Assembly: GCA_014529385.2 (NCBI GenBank)
Contig: CM043952.1
Span: forward strand, 156,068,057-156,132,056
Length of the DNA stretch: 64,000 nt
Origin: Adiantum capillus-veneris
Lineage: Eukaryota > Streptophyta > Polypodiopsida > Polypodiales > Pteridaceae
Direction: 5' to 3'
The number at the start of each line of letters is the position of its first letter. Position 1 is the first letter of the stretch. Positions 21,592 to 32,994 of the stretch are shown here, one piece after another. A program made the translations under genes and the position numbers. The notes under the pieces are model-generated. The model had not been told where the DNA came from. It saw nothing but the letters and a program-made list of their open reading frames with translations, and did not search any database.

Positions 21592-24500
21592 ATGGCTATG
21601 AATATTCTCGTCAACGGCTTTCCTTCTGGCCAGCGTTCTGCTCCTCCTTTCCAAGGTCAAGGTTTTCCAGCCTGGAAAGAAAAGATGTTGTTAATTCTTG
21701 AAGGTGATGAACTCTCCGATGTTGTTCTTGGAAATCGTGTTTGTCCACCTCAGCCTGTTGATACGGATAATGATAACGTGCTTATCACTGAAGGACCTAT
21801 ATTTGAAGATTGGAATGTTGCCTATACGGATTGGCAACGATGTGATAAAGCAGCTCGTCGGTATATTCTTTCTGCTCTTACTGATTCCCTTTTGCTTGAT
21901 ATGTATGAACTGCCTACTTCCCACGACGTATGGAAGTATCTTATTGCAAACTTTCAGAAGAAATCTGTCACAGAAATACTTTATTTGAGAGGGTTTCTTA
22001 ACAAGTTACAATATGAAGTTGGTACTGCCATGACGGGACACATTGAATCTTTCAAATCTATTATTAACCAACTTGCTGCTGCCGGTGATCCTATTCCACA
22101 AAAGCAACTGATTACACTTCTCCTTGATACGGTGAAGGACTCTTCTTATGATAACATTGTTACTATTCTCTCTAATAAAGATGGTCTTGATTTCGACTAA
22201 GCCTGCATGTCTTTAATTGAATACTCTCAACGTCAAGAAAGTCGTAATGGTGGACATGATACAACTATGATTTCACAAGAGGAGACTGAGTCACAACACA
22301 TGGAACGTGCTTTTTATGCTCGAAGGCGTCCATTTCAACGAGGAAACCGCAAAGGTGGCCGACGCGAACACAATATTACCACAAAACAACCACGCTTATC
22401 TAGAGACTCTTCTTCTTCTTTTTGTGAATATTGTGGACGATCTGATCATCCCACTCATATGTGCTATAAGCGTCGATTCCATACAGATCGGAATAGATCA
22501 TATGCTACTGAACATCGAAACAACATTGTACCAGAAACAAGCTGCGTCCTATGTTCAGTTGCTCCAGACAGAATACTTCATGTACGTGATGGATCACTTT
22601 TTATTGTCGATTCTGGTGCTACAGGAAATATGACATATCAGTCTAAGTGGCTCCATAACTATCATCCACTGCCAGTTCAACGCGTTGTTTATCTTGCTGA
22701 TGATACTACTTGTCAAGTAAAGGGTATTGGAGACTTATATCTTGGTACCTTATCTTCTTCCACTCGAATTTTTCGAGGAGTATTACATGTACCAGATCTT
22801 CAACGTAATCTTCTTTCAGTTGCTAGACTTGTTGATCTTGGTCTGTTTGTGGGATTTGATCATACCAAATTCCGAATTGAGAAAGATGGACAGACTATAG
22901 CCACTGCTCCTCGAAACGGTAATTTGTTTGAACTCTCTCTCAACGATGCTGTAGAAAATGTTGTCACTGCTCTAGGTGATCATGATTGCAAAGTATGGCA
23001 TCACCGTTTTGTTCATGCTAATTTCTCAAAACTCCTTGATCTTCAACGTCGTGATCTTGTTCATGGCATGGATCTTAAAGCCCATCCCCATATGGGAATA
23101 TGTGAATTTTGTGCTCTTGGGAAACACAATAGTAAACCCTTTCCTCTTTCAAATACAACTCATTCTGATGAAATATTGGATCTTGTTCATACTGATATAT
23201 GTGGACCTCTACCTTCGTCGAGATCACAATATCTCTACTTCATTACTTTCATTGATGATTTCTCAAGGTATACGACTGTATTCCTACTTAGACAAAAATC
23301 TGAAGCCTTATCTGTTTTCAAACAATTCCACAAGGCTGCGGAACTTCAAACTGGTCATCGCCTTAAGAAGCTTCGTAGTGACAATGGAGATGAATATGTT
23401 TCTCGAGATTTTGTGAGTTATTGTGCTGACAGTGGAATTCATCATGAACACACTATTCCATATTCACCTCAACAGAACGGTGTTGCTGAACGAAAGAATC
23501 GCACTATTCTCAATGCTGTAAGATGTATGATGATTCATTCTGGCTTATCTCGTGTTTTTTGGGCTGAAGCTACTTTAACAACCGTATTTATTCAGAATCA
23601 TCTTCCTACTACTGCACCCTCTGGTAAGATACCCATCACAGCATGGACGGGTGACATTCCTTCTGTGTCTCATTTTCGAACCTTTGGATGTATTGCTTAT
23701 ATTCATGTTCCGAAAGAAACACGAACAAAGCTTGATGCTCCTGGTCTTAAAGTTATTTTTATTGGATATTCTGACACTTCCAAAGGCTACAAATTCTATG
23801 ACCCTTCCTCCAAGAAAGTAATTTTGAATCATGATGCTACTTTTAACGAATAGCTTATGGGAGGCTCATGGTCCATGGATGATTCTGATGATACTAAATC
23901 ATTGCTTCAGGCTTTTCCATTTCTTTCAAAAGATGAAACTCTTCCTATAGAGAAACTTTCCTCTTCACAACCATCCATTCCGAATGTTGCCAATGATGAT
24001 ATTGATATTTTTGTTGATCTGCCTATTGATTTTGAACATGGCTCATGTCATGTTTATGATGACGATATTGCTGATAATGCTTTTTCTACTTCCGAAGATC
24101 CCATTACTTATGATGAAGCTATCTCTTCACCACAAAAGAATCAATGCCAAGAGGCTATGGAAGCAGAGTAAGATTCTCTTATCTCTAAAGGTACATGGAT
24201 ACTAACTGAATTACCTCTTGGTCGTACAACTATTAAATGTAAGTGGGTGTATAAGACAAAAGTAAAAGCAGATGTATTTTTTGACAAGTTCAAGGCGCGT
24301 TTAGTTGCAAAAGGTTACTCCTAAGTAGCTGGTTTTGATTATCAAGAGACTTTTTCACCAGTTGTTCGCATTACAAGTGTTCGAGTTTTATTGGCATTTG
24401 CTGTTCAATTTGATTTAGAAGCTCATCAAATGGATGTGCGAACTGCTTTTCTTAATGGTGACTTGGAAGAGGAAATTTATATGGAACAACCAGAAGGGTT

Positions 24501-25677
24501 TGTTATTCCAGGTAAAGAAGACCTTGTTGCTCAACTCCACAAGGCACTATATGGTCTCAAACAAGCTTCGCGAGCCTGGTATACAAAATTTGATCTTTTT
24601 CTCACCTCTAAAGGATTCATCTCTTGCTCACCAGACCCCAACTTATATATAAAACGCCAAGGTAGCAGTTTTGTGATTCTTGCTCTTTATGTGGATGATA
24701 CCATCCTTGTTTCCAATGATTTGGGATTTCTTCAAAAAGTGAAAAAGTTATTATCTTCTGCATTTGATATGGTGGATCTTGGAGAGATTCACTAGTGTCT
24801 TGGCATTCAAATCCAACGGAACCGTACAAAAGGTATTTTATTCCTTCGACAGTCAAAGTTTATTGCAGATACTATTCAAAAAATTGGTATGGAATCTTCA
24901 CATTCAGCCAACACACCTTGTCTTGCGAGCTCTACGAAGAACACTTCTGACAATGGCGGTCAACTTGTCACAAATCAATCTTATGCTAACTTGATTGGAT
25001 GTCTTCAGTTTGTTGGCATGAACACTCGTCCTGATATTCTGTTTGCTGCTAATTATCTTGGACAACATCTTGCATGTCCTTCTCTTAAGCATTGGTCTAC
25101 TGCAAAGCGTGTATTGAAATACTTGAAAGGCACTACAAATTTTGGTTTAGTCTATCGACGACAACTCACATCGGATTCTATGCAATCTCTTTCTCTTTTG
25201 GGTTACACATGTGCAGACTGGGCAAGCTCACATCTATCTATGCGATCTACTAGTGGAAATTGCTTCTTTATAAATGGTTGTCTTGTTTCTTGGACCAGCA
25301 AGAAACAAAGTTGTGTTGCATTTTCTACGACTGAGTCAGAATATGTTGCGGCATCACTTGCAACTCGTGAGTTGATTTGGCTTTGACAAATGCTGGTTGA
25401 TATTGGTCACTCTCCTCTTTCTAGCACACCCTTGCGGTGTGACAACCAAAGTGCTATTAGTCTTGCAAAAGACTATGTTCAACATAATAAGTCAAAGCAC
25501 ACTGCTGTCCATTATCATTATGTCAGGTATGAAGTACGCAAAGGAACCATTATGGTTGAACACTGTCCAAGTGACCAGATGATTGCAGACATTTTGACCA
25601 AAGGCCTCAACGAGTCACGTTTCATCCTCTTGCGCTCGGAGCTTGGAGTTGCTTCGGCCTCACTCTTTCTAGATTAG
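21592..25677 (+). pseudogene. Gag-Pol polyprotein of copia F
   Basis: A single continuous frame of 1,362 codons including its final stop, with no frameshift, interrupted by six stops at 22198, 23851, 24169, 24322, 24793 and 25384. Domains in order: UBN2-type gag (FPAWKEKMLLIL...FLNKLQYE); zinc knuckle CEYCGRSDHPTHMC; protease with VDSGATGNM; pre-integrase HHCC region (WHHRFVHANFSKL...CEFC); integrase core with Asp in HTDICGP, Asp in RSDNGDEY and Glu in PQQNGVAERKNR, all three catalytic residues present; reverse transcriptase with YVDDTIL; RNase H with TESEYVAAS; C-terminal DILTKGL. The ATG at 21592 is the first Met that matches where gag homology starts. The gag-protease-integrase-RT-RNase H order is that of Ty1/copia. 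The leader is about 560 bp. Stops would prevent a functional product without readthrough. Confidence 0.93.
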
Positions 25678-25915
25678 CTTCTTTGCTATTGTAATAGCTT
25701 TGTACATATGACATTGTAATCTTTTAGGTACCATGCACTATGCACACTCCACATTTACACATTGTGATCTCTAAGTCACTTGAATATTTGTACATAGATG
25801 CACAATTCACTTTCACATCATCATCGCTGGTTCATATTTTCACATTGTATAGGGGCTTGGGTTTTTCCGTTGAACTCCCCAAGGGTTTTTTCATCCAAAG
25901 CTAGAGACCTTTGTT

Positions 25916-25925
25916 TGAGTGGGGG
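25916..25925 (+). promoter_or_regulatory. Polypurine tract of copia F
   Basis: TGAGTGGGGG immediately precedes the 3' LTR TGTTGGAG. Confidence 0.7.
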
Positions 25926-26074
25926 TGTTGGAGCTATATATGGCTCACTCTACTCAACTTGGTCTCACCTATATATTTGTATCTTGTCCTCAATATGAAT
26001 CAGTCTTTGGGAGCGTATATGGTGTGTTTGTTGTCTCGTCTCTCTCTCTCTCTCTTTCTCTCTACATCTCAACA
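25926..26074 (+). repeat. 3' LTR of copia F (149 bp)
   Basis: Same sequence as the 5' LTR apart from about four substitutions and a longer CT run. Followed by the TACAC target duplication. Confidence 0.93.
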
Positions 26075-26197
26075 TACACCATTATCACAATGATGGCGAT
26101 CTTAGCACTCCTGTGAAATCAACCAAAAACACCCAAATACATACATGTAATTGCCAATCCCACTCTCGGACATACCCTTACATAGTAGTGCTCTCAA

Positions 26198-26584
26198 TTA
26201 ATTCTGATCTTGTTGCTTGCCACGATATTCTTCCTCGAACTTCCTCCTTCGTAGATTTTCTTCATATAAATTTGCTTCATATTCACATAGCTTGAGCAGA
26301 CTGTAATTCTTGTGTGATGGTGTTACTTTGTCAGTGATTTCCACTTGATAATTATTGATGCATTCCATCCAAGGGGATCTCACCAATAGTATGCGCGTGG
26401 AAGCCCGCAGCCGAATTGCACGGAAGATCATTGCAGAAACATCTAATTCACTCTCTCTCCCTTCATCAGCTACTTGGACTTCCTCCCCTCGAGTATGCTG
26501 CATGTCCTGAGTAAGTATTTTCAAGTCTCCATACTTCATCTGATAACCAAACTTGTAATTATGTAGCCCGCATTCATCTATCAA
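26198..26584 (-). CDS. Unidentified protein fragment, possible exon
   Basis: An open frame of 128 codons with balanced composition, rich in charged residues towards the C-terminus (YEENLRRRKFEEEYRGKQQD). It contains VSAMIFRAIRLRASTRILLV. An AG before its first Met (minus-strand TTGATAG) could be an acceptor site. I do not recognise the family. It lies just downstream of the copia F insertion; the host locus may have been a gene. It may equally be chance or a decayed fragment. Confidence 0.3.
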   Translation of the reverse strand: MIDECGLHNYKFGYQMKYGDLKILTQDMQHTRGEEVQVADEGRESELDVSAMIFRAIRLRASTRILLVRSPWMECINNYQVEITDKVTPSHKNYSLLKLCEYEANLYEENLRRRKFEEEYRGKQQDQN

Positions 26585-27590
26585 CAGAGCTAGACGAGAA
26601 GTGTGACTGAAGCCAAAGGCTAATCAGACCATGACTTGCACCAGTGGCAAATTGCAATATTCCCCAAATACGCCTTTCCCTCAACATTGAGCTATCTGCC
26701 ACTAACCCCCTCACACACTCTGCTAAAAGTGCAAGCAGCTAGCTTCTCTCATGAAGCCGTTGGCTTAATTACTTGAGGATTATAACCATCATAAGCTTTT
26801 TTTCCCTCATGTCCACTTTGACGTTTACTCATTCTATTTCTTTGCCTACATCACCAACAGCCCGATAGGATCAACAGAAAAATGTGCTGACAAGTGGGGA
26901 CTCAAGTACTTGAGCACTAACATTGTGTCGTCCAAATGCCTTCTTAAGGGGAGGATCACAAAAGATTTGCGATTCCTCAATACTACTATGGAGCTTGTGA
27001 GCCTTGATCTAGTCCCATACTCGCTTGAGGGAATCACGCCTTGTGGTCTCTGAGGTTTGCAAGATGGGAGCTAGGAGACCCTATAAAGGATCTGAGCACC
27101 ACCTCTGGGCTCACGCTTGGGGTCGGTCTCAGGAGTGGTTTTGAGTTCAGCCTTGGGCACTTTCTTGCTCATCTATTCATCAACTCATGCAAAACGCAGA
27201 TCACTCACACACTAGACTAGGGACAAGATCCCGATTGATGGCAAGAAGACGGATTGAGATTGGTTGGGGTTGAGTAATCAAAGCTGGCACTTGCATGTAT
27301 AATACCCCCATACTGTAGCAACAAGGCTACATGATAGAGTCGAGCATTGACGACGGAAGTCAAGTAGTAAATCATGTAGGTGCAATTAGGAAACAAGAGC
27401 TAATTGGCCATCCGATATTGGGAAGAAGCAAGAGGCATGATCAGAAACAGCTTACACTCTTATGATATGATTCCTACAACCGCCAATATTTCAGCTGACT
27501 GCAAGTAGTAGTACTAACACCAGCACATAACATTCAAAGAGCATAATAATTCATTGCTTATTAGATATGATGCTGATCACTACACTGCAA
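26585..27590. other. Unassigned stretch
   Basis: A plus-strand region around 26880-27050 reads openly (GLKYLSTNIVSSKCLLKGRI) but matches nothing I can name. No repeats with clear ends were seen. Confidence 0.25.
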
Positions 27591-27599
27591 AATTACAAA

Positions 27600-28065
27600 A
27601 AAATCTCTTCCAAAAGATCTTCTCACAAAAAATCGTCCATATAGCATATGATAAGGCCTATGATAGAATTGAATGGGAGTTCATACTTCAAAGTCTATAT
27701 GATATGGGTTTGGACAGATTCTTTTCACATTCTTTTTGGGAATGCGTTAGCTAGAATTTCAATTAATGGTACTCTTACAGATGTTAATCCATTGCATAAA
27801 TCCATAAGACAAGGGTGCCCACTTTCTCCTTTTCTCTATGCTATCTCATCTGATCCCTTGAATTGTCCTGTTAAAGATGTTATGCAGTAGGAAAAACTCA
27901 CTGTCATAGGCGTACCTGGCTCTATGAAGCAAGTGTGCCTCCAAAAGTGTGTTGATCATACCAATGCAATTGTGAGGAATGATGTACATGCAAAGGAGAA
28001 TTTTAGGGCTTGTCTCACTATCTTGCAAGTGGCTTGATTATTAACCATGCTAAAAGTTTGGTTTG
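27600..28065 (+). pseudogene. LINE reverse transcriptase fragment
   Basis: Across shifting frames, the plus strand shows non-LTR reverse transcriptase blocks in the right order: DKAYDRIEWEFILQSLYDMG (matching the family's F-x-K-A-Y-D-x-I-x-W block), ISINGTLTD, SIRQGCPLSPFLYAI (the RQGCPLSP block) and CVDHTNAIV where the catalytic YADD box belongs, followed by SGLIINHAKS. The catalytic box is destroyed (CVDH) and there are several frameshifts, so this is a dead, truncated copy. No 3' poly(A) end or target duplication was found. Confidence 0.75.
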
Positions 28066-28414
28066 ATGGGGCTGTCTGCTTTGTGTAAGCTAGTTTTCAC
28101 CAAAAGACTTAAATTGTGCGTTGCGGGAAAAAAACATGCACATGCTGCCTGCTGACTGGTGTTTTAGGTCAAGCCATTATCTGATAGTTTATAGTTTAGC
28201 TTCTTTTTTATGTTCCATATTCGTATGACAGGCTAGTCATCAACATTGATGGAGTCATGCTGTAAATATCCACTTTATAGCAAGGCAATTTGAATGATTG
28301 GAAGATCAAGACCAATTAAAATTGTAAGTGGAGGTCTGAATATTGAAATAGTTAATAGGAGTTTTGTTTATGACTTGAAAAGTAATGGTGTTCCAAGGAT
28401 CCTCTATCCTCTTG

Positions 28415-28417
<3 letters not shown>

Positions 28418-28489
<72 letters not shown>
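28418..28489. repeat. (GA)n microsatellite
   Basis: About 36 GA units, flanked by a short inverted pair, AGGATCCTCT before it and AGAGGATCCC at its end. Confidence 0.9.
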
Positions 28490-28491
<2 letters not shown>

Positions 28492-28741
28492 CCCACAAGG
28501 AAGTGTTCACCAAAACCTTTCGTAGGAACCAATGGAAAAAAGAACATTGAATATCTTAACAAAAGAAATTTGGATTTTTATCGAGTTTTACACTAAAATC
28601 CTCCAAATTTTTAGCCAATTTTCTTTACCGCCACCCTCAAAACTAGCTTGGAATTTTTTATTTTGGCCCTTAAAAATACACTTTATAAGGCCTGGTCTTT
28701 AATGAAGTTTTTGCCAATGATAGTAATATTGTTTCTCATTT

Positions 28742-28744
<3 letters not shown>

Positions 28745-28788
<44 letters not shown>
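28745..28788. repeat. (TAGA)n(GA)n compound microsatellite
   Basis: Four to five TAGA units followed by a GA run, immediately upstream of the IspF-like fragment. Confidence 0.85.
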
Positions 28789-28790
<2 letters not shown>

Positions 28791-28819
28791 AAGCATCTTC
28801 TCTCACTTAGCATTGTTCT

Positions 28820-29150
28820 TTTTTATGGATACCACCTTATCTCGAGGAGACACAAGCTCAAAACAGACTGAATTTGTTGCAAACAAATTAGTATGCAAAG
28901 TCACTGCAGCGACCTTCCCTCTTGTTGAAACTATCATTCTAGATTTAAAGAAGGTTGTAGTACCACCTTTTAGGGTATGTCTTGGCTTTGATATTCATAG
29001 ATTGGAGCCGAATTCGCCTCTTATAATTGGTGGCGGAATGAATATTCCACATGGTCAAAGATGTAAAGCATATTCCGACGATGATGTGCCCATAATGTGG
29101 TGGATGCTATGGCCTTCCTAACATCTGCCATATCTTTTCAAACAATGATT
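28820..29150 (+). pseudogene. IspF (MECDP synthase) pseudogene fragment
   Basis: The frame at 28965-29090 reads PFRVCLGFDIHRLEPNSPLI, IIGGGMNIPHGQRCKAYSDD, DDV, matching the N-terminal part of 2-C-methyl-D-erythritol 2,4-cyclodiphosphate synthase, a plastid enzyme of the MEP isoprenoid pathway. The metal-binding D-x-H (FDIH) is kept. The family's A-H-S-D-G-D-V has become AYSDDDV, and a frameshift follows, after which NVVDAMAFL in another frame continues the match. About 50 residues precede the match; part may be a decayed transit-peptide region. The C-terminal half is absent. A retroposed or truncated copy, not a working enzyme. Confidence 0.65.
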
Positions 29151-30130
29151 GAAAATGGAAAGGAGCAGCATCTTCAATCTTTGTGAAAGAAGTTGTTCAA
29201 TTGAAGCTTTGAAGTTGTCACATTGTATGGTAAAAAGATCCTCGATATTTTATTTGTTTCCAACTAACTTATTTCAATTATGATGATGTCGTTTTAAACA
29301 ATTTTAGGCATAGAACTCTATTAATTTTGATTGTTGTTTTTGTAAATTGATTAAAAAAGGCATATATTGGTCAATTAAATAAAAACATAATTTTATTGTA
29401 ACAAAATAAGACTTTAAAAATTAATGGTGTTTGTCAAACATGTGTCATGTAAAAAGGGTGCCCTTGTATACAACCTTGTAGTATGGGCATGGCAAGACGA
29501 CATGGAAGGGACCATTGGTGTATAAATGAACTAATGAGGTGCAATAAATTTCTATCAAATTGATGTAGCTAAGAGGAGGAAGGATGCACATGCTCTCAAG
29601 TATAAATGACAATCAAGAACCAAAGTACTAAACAAGGGAGCACTTACCTTACAAAAAGAAACATAGAATGACTTGAGCATTAAGTAAACGTCTAAATCTC
29701 TTATTAGTTTATCAATATTACTTCATGGTCAAACATGTGAATCCCAAGTGAGAAAAATCCAAGCCAAATAAGAGTAGAAGCAGAGGATATTACAGTTAAA
29801 TAAATAGAGATTGAGCCAGAAGATAATATTTTCAAATACTGTGCTACTTTTTTTAAAAGTAAGCTTTGATCTTTTGGAATTTAGCAGGTAGTCTATCCAT
29901 TTAAAGCTCTTTTTTTTTATAATAAAATTTACTATATTGCGTACAAACACTTGCTCAGGTTTGTCTTTGCTTGGAAAAACTCACTCGGTGCATGGTAAGA
30001 CTCCAAAAAGGCCTATGCTAGGCTTTTTAAACATTTCCTTTTCTTTTGAAAATAGACTATTTTATCCCAAAAGATGTGGGTAATTGAATTTTATAATATA
30101 TTTTTCTAAATTTTAAAATGTAAATTTTCC
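29151..30130. other. AT-rich stretch, nothing recognised
   Basis: No gene or terminal repeats. Short frames only. Confidence 0.35.
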
Positions 30131-30135
30131 ACCCC

Positions 30136-30138
<3 letters not shown>

Positions 30139-30220
<82 letters not shown>
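30139..30220. repeat. (CT)n microsatellite
   Basis: About 40 TC units. A second run of about 15 units follows at 30332-30362. Confidence 0.9.
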
Positions 30221-30225
<5 letters not shown>

Positions 30226-30326
30226 TTGAAACCACTCTTGCTCACTTAGAGGTCATTAAAGGAAACACTTTTCAACCCGCCCCTGCCAAAGAAGTATTTT
30301 TTTCAGATTCTCTCTCTAAAATGTGA

Positions 30327-30365
<39 letters not shown>

Positions 30366-30479
30366 ATTCCCCTCTCCCAATCATTGAAGAGACATTATTT
30401 GCTGTCTAATTCTGAAAAAAAGTGGAGATCCTCTCTCTCTCTCCCCCCCTCCCCCGTGCTTCTCCATCTCCAACTCCAA

Positions 30480-32095
30480 GTGACAACAATGGGATACTCT
30501 GTTACCTCTATGTGCAGTAGCATTTCTCTCTCTAAAACACTCATGATCAACACTTTGAATTCAAAGGAGACTAAGAAACATTCCCTCCCTTTCTTCCCTC
30601 CTAAATATAATCATTTTCTCATATCTCTGAGTACTCTCCGTTTCTTCCCTCCATAGCCAACATCCTCTACTTGTAGCAGTCACCATTACAACTTCTCTCT
30701 CTAATTTTCTTGATAAGCTAACCCAAATTTCATTCAATCCCCTTCCACTGCAAGACATTACTAACAGGCCAAAACAATATCAATTAAATGTTGATTTGGA
30801 ACATGAGTATGCTACTATGAAACTTGGCACATCCAATCCCAATGTTGCATATGAGATACAAAACATTGGGTGTAACGCAATCAAGTTATGGGTTGATGGC
30901 CATATTTATTCAAGAAAATTTATAACCAATGCATCACCACCCTTTTGGAATGTCACTAAGCTGTTGCATTCTGTAGGAGATGGAAGAGACGGCTTGTTTG
31001 GCTATTGCTAGAGATTGTATTCAGCTTTCTTGAATGAAATGGAAAAAAGAAAGCATCTCTTTGCTGCATATTCGTCGTTGTACGAGAAGTAAGTGAAGGA
31101 TATTCAATAAGTCAAAGAGGAAGCCATGAGAAGACTAAGCAATTGAACGATAAGATGCAAAAGCTTAATAAAAAATTAAAGTAGCAAAAATAGGAGCAAG
31201 AGTGTTGGTTGGAAAATTACGTTCAACTACAGCACATTGCACACAATATGCGTCGTCAAATCGATCATCACATACATTCCTCTTGACTTCCACATCCATA
31301 AGTACAAGAGACAAGCGATGTTCATGCTATCTTTAGGTGGTGGAGCTCAAAAGAAACGTATCCATCACACTACTTAAGGGCAAGAATGCATGTTTTTTAT
31401 TTGCTACAATTTTTCTAGGCTACTGTAAATTTATTTCAATTTGTAGGAATTTGGCTTGAATGATGATGGGAATCAATTTTGGTGCTCAAAAAATAGGACA
31501 TACTCTACTGCAGCATATCATCAAGCCAAAGGAGTTGATGGATCTATTGAATGATCCATACAATGCTGGCATTGCCAAAGTTTTATGCTAGAAGCATTTC
31601 AGTGAATTGAAGAACATTGTGTCACCTCAGGAGATGATGGAGATGTGTGACAGTGCAGGAATAAGTTTCAAGGCTTACAAAGCCTTGTACAAAATTTTCA
31701 TGCTAGGACACAAGGAAAAGGGAATGTTTAGGTTGTTGCCAACACCTTAAAACGTTAGCATTGCAAAAAAATGTGCGAATAATGATGTCACAAGTTGTTA
31801 TGTGAATTTAATATGTGGAGGAGGTCATGCCCTTGGAAGACAACAAACCATTCCACTATAATGAGCTCAACAATGTGTATGTTGACTTGTTGAAGCTCCA
31901 GGAATCAATGATCAGACTCTTTGAGGTGACACAAGAAGAGTGTGATGGTAAAATTATCTTTGAATCTTGATAAGTGCAAGATTGTCGAAGGTCAATGGCG
32001 CAAAAGGATAACATTAAATCAATGAACAGGGCCTTGCTAGGCATCAATGTTGAGTTAAATGCTAACAATGAGGAAAACACATGTTGTTAACTGAG
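30480..32095 (+). pseudogene. Unidentified multi-domain protein remnant
   Basis: Open pieces in changing frames share one direction and look like a single decayed protein: DITNRPKQYQLNVDLEHEYA and NIGCNAIKLWVDGHIYSRKF (30740-31010); LMDLLNDPYNAGIAKVLC then EMMEMCDSAGISFKAYKALY and IFMLGHKEKGMFRLLPTP (31520-31750); YNELNNVYVDLLKLQESMIR (31860-31920) and MNRALLGINVELNANNEENT (32020-32080). I do not recognise the family. The 5' LTR of element E begins at about 32100, so E may have inserted into this locus. Confidence 0.4.
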
Positions 32096-32099
32096 TCAA

Positions 32100-32974
32100 T
32101 GTTAGTTAACAGGATCTGCTAAAGACCAAAGACGTGTGGATGCACATCGAAGATCAACATGAAGAAGCAGTAAAGATTGGAGTTACACATTTTTCACGTT
32201 TTTCCAAAATGGTCACGTATTATAAAATCCCGATTTATTTCAAGCCGTTGTAATATTTCTAATGTGTTACGGGCTCAATGGGAGTTCCAAGCTGTAAAGA
32301 ATAGGTCTGTTACTTTGCCTAGGTTGCAGATTCAGTAAGTGGTGGAGCCCTAAAGGCCCTGGACGCCCGAACATTGTATATTTTTACCCTAGGTATATAA
32401 GGCAGTGTGTGAAAGAAATTAGGGTTCAAGCTCATTTGTTGAGAGCACTCTTTGGTGAGAGCTCTTGAGGTGTGTGTCTATGGATTCCTTGAGCCTCTTC
32501 TTGCTCATGGGACTTGATTAACACTAATCAATGATTCATTCTCTTTCACTATGCCTCTCTCATGCGTCTCATGATTGCCTATGATGCTTAGATTAGCTAG
32601 ATCATAACTAATTGCCCTCTTTTGCTTGTGTGTGCATGTAGGTTTGATTGTAGTGTGGTGCTCGATAGATCTATGTGTGTGTGCTTGTGATTATTGTGTT
32701 GCATGATAGGCTTAGTGTTGTGTGCGTCTTCCAATCATTAGTGTGTGTGATTGGGTTGATTGGAGGTGAAGAGAAGTGGATGTGGAGATTGCCCTTCATT
32801 GTGGCTTAGCTCCTCCTTAGGCCGAGAAGCTCACCTCATAAAGTTAACCATTCGTGTTGCCATGATTAGCTCACTAATCGTGTGAGTGTTTACATGCCCT
32901 AGCCGGGTAGCTCATTCCTTCGGATTGATAATTTTTTTGGTCATTGGAGCTATGCAATGATGGAATCCCCAACA
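32100..32974 (+). repeat. 5' LTR of element E (about 875 bp)
   Basis: Ends CCCCAACA, two bases before the primer-binding site. The start is placed at TGTTAGTTAACAGG (32100), because TG...AACA termini match the related elements; this end is less certain. A TATATAA box is at 32394-32400, followed by a transcript-leader-like region. Confidence 0.6.
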
Positions 32975-32976
32975 TT

Positions 32977-32994
32977 TGGCTCCATTGCCGAGGA
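32977..32994 (+). promoter_or_regulatory. Primer-binding site of element E (tRNA-Asp type)
   Basis: TGGCTCCATTGCCGAGGA differs at three positions from the plant tRNA-Asp complement TGGCGCCGTTGCCGGGGA used by many plant gypsy elements. Confidence 0.7.

Larger units (their letters stand above)
20876..26074 (+). mobile_element. Copia element F, structurally complete
   Basis: Flanked by TACAC on both sides (20871-20875 and 26075-26079). It has a 143-bp 5' LTR, an adjacent initiator-Met primer-binding site, one gag-pol frame, a polypurine tract and a 149-bp 3' LTR. Total 5.2 kb. The LTRs differ by a few substitutions plus a CT-repeat length difference, so the insertion is fairly young, yet the frame contains six stops. 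Confidence 0.93.

Noticed and set aside
21592-25677. In-frame stops of copia F as sites of U-to-C RNA editing
   Set aside because: That editing is known from organelle transcripts of some plants, not nuclear retrotransposons; deamination explains the changes more simply.
28820-29150. Functional IspF gene
   Set aside because: Only the N-terminal part is present, a conserved His is changed, and a frameshift follows.
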